Of a stretch of 64,000 bases of DNA, positions 40,095 to 48,599 are shown one piece after another. The first letter of the stretch is position 1, and the number at the start of each line of letters is the position of its first letter. Source of the DNA: G963668185 sp963668185 (GTDB lineage Bacteria > Chloroflexota > Dehalococcoidia > Lucifugimonadales > G963668185). Made by a program: the position numbers and the translations under genes. The stretch spans positions 496,001 through 560,000 of the forward strand of contig OY764162.1 in the NCBI GenBank assembly GCA_963668185.1, given 5' to 3'. The notes beneath the pieces are model-generated. The model did no database searches and was not told where the DNA came from. It was given only the letters and a program-made list of their open reading frames with translations.

Positions 40095-41042
40095 TCATGC
40101 GGCCTTTTGTTCAGGAACGCGGCCCCGCAGGGCTTCGATGTGGTCCGGGCCCAAGCCGCAGCAGCCGCCAACTATCTGCGCGCCCATGTCAACCCAACTC
40201 ATCGCCTCATTAGCGAACTCGTCCGGCGAGACCTGGTCGACGAACGTCCAGTTGGGCCTCTGCCAGTAGCCGGCGTTAGGGTAGGCTCCGACCGTGCCAC
40301 TGTAGTTGTCTTTGCATGCTTGCAGTGCGGGGCCAGTCGCCTTCAGGTCCGAGTGCATGACAAGCAGCGCGGAGCCGCCGGCGGCCATGATCTTGCGAGC
40401 GGCTGCGTCCAGCGGCCCGAAGCCCATGGAGTTCTCGCTGTGCTCCTGGCTTTCCTCGATGCCCATCATGACCTCGCCGCTGTCTCGATCGACTACGGAG
40501 CTCAGGCCAACCCACACGGGCAGCCCGGAATCGGCGGTAGCCTCAACGCCAGGCAGGGCCTCATCTACCTTAGCAGCGAGCATCTCCAGAAGGATCACAT
40601 CTACTCCGTTGTCCTCAAGAATGCCTGCAAGCTCGCCGTAATTCTGTCTGAGCCGGTCTGCGCCGGGATCGCCCCAGTTGCCGAAGTTGGAGACCGCGCC
40701 CGCTACATAGACGGGTCGCGAGCCCGCGTACTTGTCGCGCGCCTCGATTGCGAGCCGCGCGGCCAGCGTGTTCCACTCATGCACCTTGTCGCCAAGCCCG
40801 GCGCGCTCCAGCGCGTGACGCGCCGATGCGTACGTGTTCGTCGTGATGATGTCTGCGCCCGCCTCAATGTAGTTGCGGTGCACCTGCCGTACGAGCTCCG
40901 GGTGGCTGCCAAGCGCCTCGGCGCACCAGATGTCGTAGTGCATCGGCGCTCCGAGGCGCTCCAACTCGCTGCCCATAGCGCCGTCCAGCACGAGCACTTC
41001 GCCGGCGTCCAAGCGGGATTGTAGTTCGGCTGACTTGGTCAC
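40095..41042 (-). CDS. Homocysteine S-methyltransferase family protein (paralog 3)
   Basis: A 315-residue paralog starting at GTG with AAGGGG upstream. LVLDGAMGSELERLGAP, DIITTNTYASARHALERAG, VYVAGAVSNFGNWGDPG and VGGCCGLGPDH are present. As in the others, the Asn-Cys motif has become VMHS (His230), with Trp39-Cys40. It is the promoter-proximal gene of the three (gaps of 18 and 31 nt), and lies 31 nt before the beta-lactamase-fold gene's stop. Confidence 0.82.
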   Translation of the reverse strand: MTKSAELQSRLDAGEVLVLDGAMGSELERLGAPMHYDIWCAEALGSHPELVRQVHRNYIEAGADIITTNTYASARHALERAGLGDKVHEWNTLAARLAIEARDKYAGSRPVYVAGAVSNFGNWGDPGADRLRQNYGELAGILEDNGVDVILLEMLAAKVDEALPGVEATADSGLPVWVGLSSVVDRDSGEVMMGIEESQEHSENSMGFGPLDAAARKIMAAGGSALLVMHSDLKATGPALQACKDNYSGTVGAYPNAGYWQRPNWTFVDQVSPDEFANEAMSWVDMGAQIVGGCCGLGPDHIEALRGRVPEQKAA

Positions 41043-41073
41043 TTGTAGCCCCTTACTTCGTTATCAACGCAAC

Positions 41074-42537
41074 CTATGTCCATGGCGAGAGGGAATCGTC
41101 GCGGTGCATGTGAGTCATTCGGTCGAACAGGATTTCGTTCACATGGCCGTCTTCGTTCTGGCGTAGCACGATCCTAGGCGGCTCTTCCTCACCCGTGTCC
41201 AGTATGAAGTACGTTGGATCGTCCTCGAAGTACTGGACCATTCTCACGCCGTTCCGCCAGGAGCCGCGACGGGAGCGCAGTTCCAGGTCGTCGCCGCGCC
41301 TCGCGATCTGAACACGGCCGACGCCGCGCGTAATCCTGAAGTTCGTCAGGTGTCCAGGCGCGGGCCCATAGACCCCGGGCGCCGCTTCCAGAATCTCTGA
41401 ACTGGTCGACTTGCCGCCGAGGTCCAGCGGCCCAGCGTCCAGGACTGCGCGCAAGATCGACCCTTCGACGTTGCTGAAGCCGTCGTAGGCCATGTTGAGG
41501 TGAGTGAGGACCGCGAGGTCTTCCTCCGGGACGATCGTTAGGTGGGTATTCCAGCCACCCGCGATTCCGCCGCCGTGACCGTACGTTGACCTGCCGAACC
41601 GAGGCTGGCGCATGAAGCACAGGCCAATGTCGGCGAGGCGCGAATCCGGACTCCACTGGGGCGCAATCATGCTCTCGAAGGTCTCCGGCTTCACTATGCC
41701 AGAGGACTTGTTGAGCAGGGCGGCGGCGTACTTGGCCATGTCGTGCACCGTGGACTGGACAGCACCGGCGGCCCAGGGGCCGACGTACAGCCACTTGCCG
41801 CGAATGTTGATGCCGTCGACCGTCTCCTCGGCCTGGACATCGTTCCCTAGGAGATCTGCCGCGTCGAGCGCGTCATGGTCGGGCGCTCGGTGGTAGCCGG
41901 TGGTGAGGTCCGGATGCTGCTGGTCCAAGCAATCGGTGTTCGTCATTCCGAGAGGCTCGAAGATGCGCCGGCGCAGCACTTCTTCGATCGGCTCTCCCTC
42001 GATGCGGGCGACTATCTCTCCCAGGAGGCCGTAGGCGTGGTTCGAGTATGCCCACTTCGTGCCCGGCTCTACCTCGACCAGGATGCCGTCCGGGTACGAA
42101 CCGGGGAACGTGAAGCCGCCCGGCGTGTCGGACCAAAGCGCGGTCGTGTAGGGGTCCTGGAAATCGGACATCGTGGGCGCCTCGCCTATGCCTCCGGTGT
42201 GGGTGAGCATGTGCCACACCGTCAGGCTTTCGCCGTGGCCGTGGAGAGGAACGTCTGGCAGGAGCGAGGCGACGCGCGCCTCCAGCGAGAGGCGGCCTTC
42301 GTCTTCCAGCGCCATGACGCAGAGAGCCGTCATCGTCTTGGAAATCGATCCGATACGCTGACGCAGGGAAGGGTCCTGTGGCTGGCTCGACTCGATGTCG
42401 GCGTATCCGAAGCCCTCGGCCCAGACGAGGTCCCGGCCGGATACCACGCCGACCGAAATGCCGGGAAGGCGGTGCTCCTCGATGGCGCGAACAACTGCGG
42501 CGCGGACGCGCTCGATGTCAGCAGCGGTGAATGTCAT
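41074..42537 (-). CDS. Serine beta-lactamase-fold hydrolase
   Basis: A 487-residue protein of the class C beta-lactamase/esterase/DD-peptidase family. SISK at residues 64-67 is the SxxK nucleophile motif, WAYSNHAYGLLG supplies YxN, and YGHGGGIAGGW takes the place of KTG. A C-terminal beta domain of about 120 residues (from TSSEILEAAPGVYG) is typical of longer family members. No signal peptide. Likely an esterase or amidase. It lies upstream of the homocysteine methyltransferase genes on the same strand and may be cotranscribed with them. Confidence 0.82.
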   Translation of the reverse strand: MTFTAADIERVRAAVVRAIEEHRLPGISVGVVSGRDLVWAEGFGYADIESSQPQDPSLRQRIGSISKTMTALCVMALEDEGRLSLEARVASLLPDVPLHGHGESLTVWHMLTHTGGIGEAPTMSDFQDPYTTALWSDTPGGFTFPGSYPDGILVEVEPGTKWAYSNHAYGLLGEIVARIEGEPIEEVLRRRIFEPLGMTNTDCLDQQHPDLTTGYHRAPDHDALDAADLLGNDVQAEETVDGINIRGKWLYVGPWAAGAVQSTVHDMAKYAAALLNKSSGIVKPETFESMIAPQWSPDSRLADIGLCFMRQPRFGRSTYGHGGGIAGGWNTHLTIVPEEDLAVLTHLNMAYDGFSNVEGSILRAVLDAGPLDLGGKSTSSEILEAAPGVYGPAPGHLTNFRITRGVGRVQIARRGDDLELRSRRGSWRNGVRMVQYFEDDPTYFILDTGEEEPPRIVLRQNEDGHVNEILFDRMTHMHRDDSLSPWT

Positions 42538-42690
42538 GCTCTGATGTGCTCCCTTCGGGATTGGCCTAATGTAACCGCAGACGTTCTGGCTTTCAATGCT
42601 GCGTGCAATGCGGGAATCCCTTCCGAGTATGGCTTTTCACGTTGGCAGCGCAAAGTTAGGATTGGGCTACCACCAGGAGGCGGCAAAGGC

Positions 42691-44295
42691 ATGGCGTTTG
42701 ACATATTGATTCGGGGCGGTACGGTAGTGGACGGTTCCGGCGGCGACTCGCTTGCGGCGGACGTCGGTGTATCCGGCGGCAGGATCGCCGCGGTGGCGAA
42801 CTTGGAGGGGGTGGAGGCCGCGTCGGAGATCGACGCGGCGGGCCTTGTGGTGGCGCCGGGCTTCATCGACATGCACTCGCACTCCGACCTGTCGCTGCTC
42901 GACTCGCCGGGAGGGGAGAGCAAGGCTTATCAGGGCGTGACTACCGAGGTCACGGGCAATTGCAGCTTCTCGCCGTTTCCGGCTGGAGAGGGCGGGCCAA
43001 ACGCGCTGCGCGACCAGTTCGGAGAGATTCTCATCTCCGAAAGGGAATGGACCTGGAGGACGCTGGACGACTGGGCGTCGGACTTGGAGTCGGACGGCGT
43101 CAGCCTGAACGTCGCGCCGCAGGTGGGACACTCCGCGCTGCGCGTCGCGGCGGGAGCTACCGCAGACGGCCTGTTGCCCGCCGACAGGATGGATGTGATG
43201 AAGCGGCTGCTGGCCGAGTCGCTGGAGCAGGGCGCCTTCGCGATCTCTACAGGGCTGTCATTCGCGCCCTCGGCTTATGCGTCGACGGACGAACTGGTGG
43301 AGCTTTGCGGGGTGCTGCGCGGTTTCGACGGTGCCTTCTACGCGACGCACGCCCGCACGGGGGCCGGCAAGCACATCTCGATGATCGAGGAGGCGGTGGA
43401 GATCGGGGAGAGGGCGGGCGCGCCGGTGCAGTTCTCGCACATCTCGATCACAGACGGACGCTACTACGGCGAGGGGCCGAAGATGCTCCGGCTGCTCAAC
43501 GAAGCCAGGGAGCGCGGCCTAGACATCACCTACGACGTGTACCCGTACACGGCGGCGGGATCGACGCTGAACGAAATCATCCCGCTCTGGGTGCAGGAGG
43601 GCGGGCATGACGCGTACATGGCGAGGCTGCGTGACCCCGGCATGAGGGCGCGGGTGGTATCCGACCTGAAACGCGCGGCGGGCGGTCTCAGGCCGCTGTG
43701 GGATACGTGGCAGGTGGCGTACGTGGAGGGCGGCAGGAATAGGGGGCTGATCGGCCTGAACATGGAGGAGATCGCGGAAGGCTGGGGCGTGGAGCCTGAG
43801 GAGGCGGTGGTCAGGCTGAACCTGGAAGAGGAGGGCGTGGTGGCGATGGTCATCCACAACAGGGCGGAGAGTGACGTACGGTACTTCATGACGCAGCCGC
43901 TCGCGATGTTCGGATCGGACGGACGGGCGATCTCGCCGGACGGTCTGTACGCCGACGCGAAGCCGCATCCGAGGTTCTACGGCACGTATCCCAGGGTGCT
44001 GGGCCGGTACGTCCGTGAGCAGGAGGCGATGACGCTCCCGACGGCGGTGCACAAGATGACCGGCTTCCCGGCGCAGCGCCTCGGACTGCGGGACAGGGGG
44101 CTTGTCCGAGAGGGGATGGCGGCGGACCTCGTCGTGTTCGACCCGGAGACGGTGATGGACAGGGCCACGTTCGAGGAGCCGCACCAGTACCCCGTGGGAA
44201 TCCCGCACGTGCTGGTGAACGGCGTGCCGATAGTCGCGGACGGGCTGCACACCGGCGCGATGCCTGGCCGCGTGCTGCGGCGGGGCGAGTCGTAG
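42691..44295 (+). CDS. N-acyl-D-amino-acid deacylase (D-aminoacylase) family amidohydrolase
   Basis: A 534-residue amidohydrolase. FDILIRGGTVVDGSG begins the barrel-flanking strand; HSHSD gives His62 and His64; GNCSF gives Cys91, the family's metal-bridging cysteine; FYATHAR, FSHI and the aspartate of FGSDG complete the metal site. The C-terminus (GLVREGMAADLVVFDPETV) is usual. Relatives remove acyl groups from N-acyl-D-amino acids. ATG 42691 is chosen because the family begins there and AGGAGG lies 11 nt upstream; the open frame extends far 5' as antisense of the beta-lactamase gene. Confidence 0.88.
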   Translation: MAFDILIRGGTVVDGSGGDSLAADVGVSGGRIAAVANLEGVEAASEIDAAGLVVAPGFIDMHSHSDLSLLDSPGGESKAYQGVTTEVTGNCSFSPFPAGEGGPNALRDQFGEILISEREWTWRTLDDWASDLESDGVSLNVAPQVGHSALRVAAGATADGLLPADRMDVMKRLLAESLEQGAFAISTGLSFAPSAYASTDELVELCGVLRGFDGAFYATHARTGAGKHISMIEEAVEIGERAGAPVQFSHISITDGRYYGEGPKMLRLLNEARERGLDITYDVYPYTAAGSTLNEIIPLWVQEGGHDAYMARLRDPGMRARVVSDLKRAAGGLRPLWDTWQVAYVEGGRNRGLIGLNMEEIAEGWGVEPEEAVVRLNLEEEGVVAMVIHNRAESDVRYFMTQPLAMFGSDGRAISPDGLYADAKPHPRFYGTYPRVLGRYVREQEAMTLPTAVHKMTGFPAQRLGLRDRGLVREGMAADLVVFDPETVMDRATFEEPHQYPVGIPHVLVNGVPIVADGLHTGAMPGRVLRRGES

Positions 44296-44416
44296 GGCGG
44301 GCGGCTTTGCGGCAAGTGTCCGCCAAGTCGGCCTATGCCGGCCACTTCTTAGCGTAATTGACACGGCGAAGCCGGCGCTTTCGCAGTCGGCGAAGGGGCG
44401 TTACGATGGTGAGGCA

Positions 44417-45637
44417 TTGGCCTCTAACGGGGCCGACTTCGCCAATCGTGGCGTTCATGGAGATCTGTTGACAGCGATCAAGCGAGAGGTTTCGAGGGCT
44501 GCGAAGCCGAAGACATACTTGGACTCCGTGCGGGAGGTGCTGCCGCGGGTGGCGGCGTTCGCTGATGAGGCGAGCCGGGATCGGGAGATACCGGCTGCGC
44601 TGGCTAACGAGCTGAAGGACCGGGGGCTGTTCCGGCTGTTGCTGCCCCGATCGGTCGGCGGTGCGGAGATGGACCACCCGGACTTTCTCGACGTCGTCGA
44701 GGCGTTCGCTGAGGTGGACGGCAGCGTTGCGTGGTGCATCAACCAGAACAACGTGTACTCGACCAGGGCGTCTGTCATGCCGCCGGAGCTTGCCCAGGAG
44801 ATCTGGGGTGACCGGCGGGCCGTGGTCACGAACGGCCCGCCGCAGTGGACTGAAGTCGAGCGGGAAGGCGACGGGTACCGGCTGTCGGGACGCTGGAACT
44901 TCAGCAGCGGCGTACCTCATGCGACGTGGCTGGCCGCGCTTACGACCCTGCGGGACGCAGATGCCGAAGATAACGGCGAACTGCCCCGGACGATGATCCT
45001 GCCGAAATCCGAGGCGGATCTCGTCGACAATTGGCAGGTGAACGGGCTTCGGGGCACCGGCAGCCTTGGATTCGAGGTCCGGGACGCGCACGTGCCGTTC
45101 GGACGTACGTTTTGTGCCGACGGCGCGCCGCGCGAGCCAGGGCCGCTGTACGCGATGCCGATGGTGCTCATGTTCGCGTCCGGCTTTTCGACGGTGGCGC
45201 TTGGGGCCGCGAGGGCGAGCCTCGACGCGCTGATCGAGATGGCCGGCGGCAAGACGATACAGGGCAGGGGCCTTCTGCGGGACGACCCCGCCACGTGGCG
45301 GCAGGTCGGGCAGGCGGAGGCCACGTGGCGGTCGGCGCGCGCGTTCCTGCGGCAGAGCGCGTCGGAGGCGTGGCGCGGCGCATGCGAGGACGGCGCGCCG
45401 TCGCTCGACCAGCGCATCAGGCTGCGGCTGGCGGCCACGCACGGCATACGCATGGCGGCGCAGGTGGTGGATACGGTGTACAACCTGTTCGGCTCGCAGG
45501 CGATCTTCGAGCGCAACCCGGTGCAGCGCAGGTTCCAGGACGTGCACGTGATCTCGCAGCAGATCCAGGGCCGGATGGACCACTACGACGTTGCGGGGCA
45601 ACACTTCCTGGGCCTGGAGGCGGAGGGGAGTTTCTAA
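44417..45637 (+). CDS. Acyl-CoA-dehydrogenase-fold flavin monooxygenase
   Basis: A 406-residue protein. SVREVLPRVAAFADEASRDREIPAALANELKDRG and LPRSVGGAEMDHPDFLDVVEA resemble group D flavin monooxygenases (HpaB/DszC/HsaA type) and acyl-CoA dehydrogenases. YRLSGRWNFSSGVPHATWLAA is the FMN/FAD-contacting block; the catalytic glutamate of acyl-CoA dehydrogenases is not evident, which favours a monooxygenase. The start is uncertain: TTG 44417, or TTG 44468 with GGAGA close before it (389 residues). Hydroxylation of an aromatic or sulfur heterocycle is a reasonable guess only. Confidence 0.75.
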   Translation: MASNGADFANRGVHGDLLTAIKREVSRAAKPKTYLDSVREVLPRVAAFADEASRDREIPAALANELKDRGLFRLLLPRSVGGAEMDHPDFLDVVEAFAEVDGSVAWCINQNNVYSTRASVMPPELAQEIWGDRRAVVTNGPPQWTEVEREGDGYRLSGRWNFSSGVPHATWLAALTTLRDADAEDNGELPRTMILPKSEADLVDNWQVNGLRGTGSLGFEVRDAHVPFGRTFCADGAPREPGPLYAMPMVLMFASGFSTVALGAARASLDALIEMAGGKTIQGRGLLRDDPATWRQVGQAEATWRSARAFLRQSASEAWRGACEDGAPSLDQRIRLRLAATHGIRMAAQVVDTVYNLFGSQAIFERNPVQRRFQDVHVISQQIQGRMDHYDVAGQHFLGLEAEGSF

Positions 45638-45720
45638 GGGTGTGTCTGAAAGGGGGCTGGTCATCCTGAGTGGTTCGACAAGCTCACCACGAACGAGTTC
45701 AGCAGTTTTTCTGCAGACGT
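45638..45720. repeat. Short dispersed repeat upstream of VapBC
   Basis: CATCCTGAGTGGTTCGACAAG and CACCACGAACG at about 45664-45695 match the widespread repeat type CCTGAG..GTTCGAC (family R3-like). Confidence 0.45.
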
Positions 45721-45749
45721 TTGAGAGCTTCCCGTATTTGCACTATGCT
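45721..45749 (+). promoter_or_regulatory. vapBC promoter
   Basis: TTGAGA (45721-45726), a 17-nt spacer and TATGCT (45744-45749). Transcription would start near 45756, leaving a 29-nt leader with AAAGGA before ATG 45785. Confidence 0.65.
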
Positions 45750-45784
45750 TGTGTCAGGCAGCCTTATCGAGGAAAGGACAGATA

Positions 45785-46090
45785 ATGATGGAAGTCAAGA
45801 AGAAAAGGCTCACTCTGGACATAGATCCTGGCTTTCAGCGCCGGCTGAAGGCTGTCGCCGAACTCAAGGGCGTCAGTATGCGACGGTACTGCCTGTCCGC
45901 CATCGATAGGGAGTTGACGAAGGACGAAGCAAATGGCGCGTCCGCCCAACGTCCCGTCCGCTCCGACGCGGAGCGGTTCGCGGAACTTCGAGAAAAACAC
46001 TTCGGAGGAAGAACGCTGCCTGGAAGCTCGGTTGACCTGATAAGGGAGGCCCGCGAGATCAGGGACGCCGAAATGGACAACTGGGCATGA
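45785..46090 (+). CDS. VapB-type ribbon-helix-helix antitoxin
   Basis: A 101-residue protein. KKKRLTLDIDPGFQRRLKAVAELKGVSMRRYCLSAID is a ribbon-helix-helix domain. The C-terminal half (FAELREKHFGGRTLPGSSVDLIREAREIRDAEMDNWA) is the expected toxin-binding tail, with a conserved SVDLIREAREIR-type motif common in VapB partners. It overlaps the PIN toxin gene by 4 nt (ATGA). Start ATG 45785 (a second ATG follows) with AAAGGA upstream. Confidence 0.82.
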   Translation: MMEVKKKRLTLDIDPGFQRRLKAVAELKGVSMRRYCLSAIDRELTKDEANGASAQRPVRSDAERFAELREKHFGGRTLPGSSVDLIREAREIRDAEMDNWA

Positions 46091-46530
46091 ACGGAGTGGT
46101 TGTCGTGGACGCGAGCCTGGCGTTCAAGTGGTTGGTAGAAGAAGCGGACTCTGACAAAGCCCATGCAATCCTCTTGTCCTGGGAAGATCGAGGCGTGAGA
46201 CCGGCAGCCCCTCGCCTCATGCCGTTCGAGATAGCCAATGCTCTACACCGGCGGGTGGCGATGGGTGAATTGACTTTGGAAACGGCCGCCGACCTCATGG
46301 AGAACATGCTGTCGTCACAACTGGAGTTGCACGAGACGCCGAATCTTCATCGCAGGGCCTTCGAGCTTGCAAGTCAACTCCGCCAGAGAGCAGTCTATGA
46401 CGCGCACTACCTTGCCTTAGCCGAGTCCTTCGACTGCGAGATGTGGACCGCGGACGAGAGATTCTTCCGGGCGGCGAGGCGCGTCGCTGACAACGTGCGC
46501 TGGATCGGCCAGTTCGCCACGGCGGAATAG
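46087..46530 (+). CDS. VapC-type PIN-domain ribonuclease toxin
   Basis: A 147-residue PIN protein. VVVVDASLAFKWLVEE has the first acidic residue, RLMPFEIANAL the second (Glu), VYDAHYLALAESFDCEMWTADERFF the third and fourth. Toxins of this family cleave tRNA or rRNA. It overlaps its antitoxin by 4 nt and forms a standard vapBC operon. Confidence 0.87.
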   Translation: MNGVVVVDASLAFKWLVEEADSDKAHAILLSWEDRGVRPAAPRLMPFEIANALHRRVAMGELTLETAADLMENMLSSQLELHETPNLHRRAFELASQLRQRAVYDAHYLALAESFDCEMWTADERFFRAARRVADNVRWIGQFATAE

Positions 46531-46547
46531 AGACCGCGAGTGTAATC

Positions 46548-47575
46548 ATGTCCTTCAAGCTCGCCTGCGCCGCAGCAGCCTCCGCGTGTGTGCTGTTGTG
46601 GTTTGTCGGGTGCTCGGTTGAGGTTGAGCGGACGGCGGCCTGCGCTGAGGAGGGGCAGGTGCTTGACATTGGCTTCTATGCTTTCTTCGCGCCGGTCAGC
46701 TACAGCGCCGACGAGGATACGAGTTCCGAAGGATTCAACACTCACGTGGGCTATGAGGCCGACCTGCTGACCGCGCTCGAAGCGATGGACGGCGCCGGCC
46801 TGTCCTTCTCACGCAAGCCGATCGCGGTCTGGGACGACATCTGGCTGCAGTCCGCCACGTCGGAGTACGACGTCGTTGGCGGCGGCATCACGGTCCTCGA
46901 CGCGCGTACGAGGAACGCGGCCGGCGAGAAGGTGGTCGCGTTCACGTCGGGGCACATCGCGTTTCGCCAGTCCCTGCTGGTTCGCGCCGAAGACGCGGAG
47001 CGTCTCGCAAGCCACGACAGGCTGACCAGCGACGTGCGCGTGGGTGCGCTGGCCTACACGACGGGAGAGGCGCGGATGCTGGTGCTGACTGGGCTGACGG
47101 ACGCAGACGGCGCGCTGGCCGCTGGAACGCGCGTCGAAACGCGGCAGGGCGAAGTGGTCGCCGACGGCAGCCCTGAGTACTTCATCACCGCCGCGGGCGA
47201 GTCTCCGGCCTCGAAGGAAGGCTCCGCATTCACCCGCCGTCCGAGTCGATGCCCCAGGTGGTCTATCTTGGCGACGATGCCGGTGAGACGGAGTTGCTCG
47301 CCGCGCTCGCCGATGGCACGGTGGACGCGTTGGCCAGGGGCGAGATCGGCAACCGGGACGCCGCCCGCGAGTACGGAGACGGCTTCGTAGTTACGGCGCT
47401 GGACGCTGAGGCCGAGTACGGCGGGTTCAGCCTCGCCGTCGGGGACGCCGACCTGCGGACCTGCCTCGACGAGAAGATCGACCACCTTACCGACGGCGGG
47501 CGCATCGGCTACGCGGAGTGGAGCGAAGACCCCTCGGTGTTCATGCGCCGGGCGGACGCCTTACCTGGGCCTTGA
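46548..47575 (+). pseudogene. Frameshifted solute-binding lipoprotein (family 3 type)
   Basis: Frame 3 encodes a lipoprotein start (LLWFVGCS, Cys22) and a family-3 periplasmic amino-acid-binding fold (DIGFYAFFAPVSYS, YEADLLTALEAMDG, WDDIWLQSATSEYDVVGGGITV) down to about 47225. From there the related sequence continues in frame 2 (HPPSESMPQVVYLGDDAGET ... LAVGDADLRTCLDEKIDHLT) to the stop at 47575. Adding one base near 47229-47232 restores a single frame of about 342 residues. This is a 1-nt deletion, either real or a sequencing error. No transporter permease or ATPase lies beside it. Its end overlaps the convergent enoyl-CoA hydratase by 15 nt. Confidence 0.75.
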
Positions 47576-48439
47576 GCGCGGGCCTTGCGGCTCGGGCTGG
47601 AAGGGGCCGTCGCGGGCCTCCAGGAATGCGCGCAGGCCACCGGCCTGATGAGCCACGTTGAGCATCTTGCGGTGCTCCCCGTGAGACGAATGGGCGATGG
47701 ATGAGAGCGCCGCGTTCACTTCCATCGCCGCCGTGAGGCCCATCGCTGAGAGGCCTCGCCACGTGACGGCCTTGTTGACGCGGACCGACGGCTCGGGCAC
47801 CAGGGCGATGCGCTCGGCCAGGCGGAACGCCTCCTCCTCCAGGCTGTCGCGGGGGACGACCCTGTTCACTATGCCCAACTTCTCGGCGTGCTGCGCGTCC
47901 ATGTGGTCGCCGGTGAGCGCCCACTCGTGCGCGTGCTTCCAGTTGGTGAGGGCGGCCAGAAGGAAGGTGGTGTTCGAGACGTGCCGCACCTCCGGCTGGC
48001 CGAACACCGCGTCGTCAGAGGCGATCGTGATGTCGCAGGCGAGGCTGTACCAGAAGCCGCCGCCCATGCAGTAGCCGTGCACCATCGCGATGACCGGGAC
48101 ACCAAGCTTCCAGATGTGCGTCAGGTCGTCCGTGTGGCTGGCGTCCCTCTCCCACCAGTAGCGCAGGTACTCCTCCATTTCATACGACTCTGGGTCCATC
48201 GCCGAGGGGCCGTCTTCTTCCGAGCCGCCTTCCCGCTTCATATCGTAGCCGGCGCAGAATGAGCGGCCCGCTCCCGCCAGGATCACGGCACGGACTTCCG
48301 GATCTCCGTCCGCCTCGTCGAGGGCGGCGCTGATTTCCCTGACCATCTGCTCGCTCAGGGCGTTCAGCACGTCGGGCCGGTTCATGGTGATCTTGACCAC
48401 CGGCCCATGCTGCTCGTAGAGAATGCACTCGTATGTCAT
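47561..48439 (-). CDS. Enoyl-CoA hydratase/isomerase family protein
   Basis: A 292-residue crotonase-fold protein. VKITMNRPDVLNALSEQMVRE opens it; AVILAGAGRSFCAGYDMK gives one oxyanion block, and YCMGGGFWYSLACDITIA the other. The usual glutamates of true hydratases are not obvious at the first site, so it may be an isomerase, hydrolase or dehalogenase of acyl-CoA esters. GGAGG lies 5 nt before ATG. It is divergent from the luciferase-like gene. Confidence 0.82.
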   Translation of the reverse strand: MTYECILYEQHGPVVKITMNRPDVLNALSEQMVREISAALDEADGDPEVRAVILAGAGRSFCAGYDMKREGGSEEDGPSAMDPESYEMEEYLRYWWERDASHTDDLTHIWKLGVPVIAMVHGYCMGGGFWYSLACDITIASDDAVFGQPEVRHVSNTTFLLAALTNWKHAHEWALTGDHMDAQHAEKLGIVNRVVPRDSLEEEAFRLAERIALVPEPSVRVNKAVTWRGLSAMGLTAAMEVNAALSSIAHSSHGEHRKMLNVAHQAGGLRAFLEARDGPFQPEPQGPRSRPR

Positions 48440-48599
48440 TTGTTCCTCCGGTCCTTAGTATTGCGCTGTCGCCAGGCCAGGCGGGCGAACGACTACATGA
48501 TAAGGGAAACGCGGCGCGGCGTTCGGTGTGAGAGTCGCGGCAGTGATAGAATCGGGCCAGTTTGGCGGACAGCCGCACAAGAGAAGGAGACCCCCAAGT

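Noticed and set aside
41875..42690. Long 5' extension of the D-aminoacylase
   Set aside because: It is antisense to the beta-lactamase-fold gene; the family's N-terminus begins at 42691.
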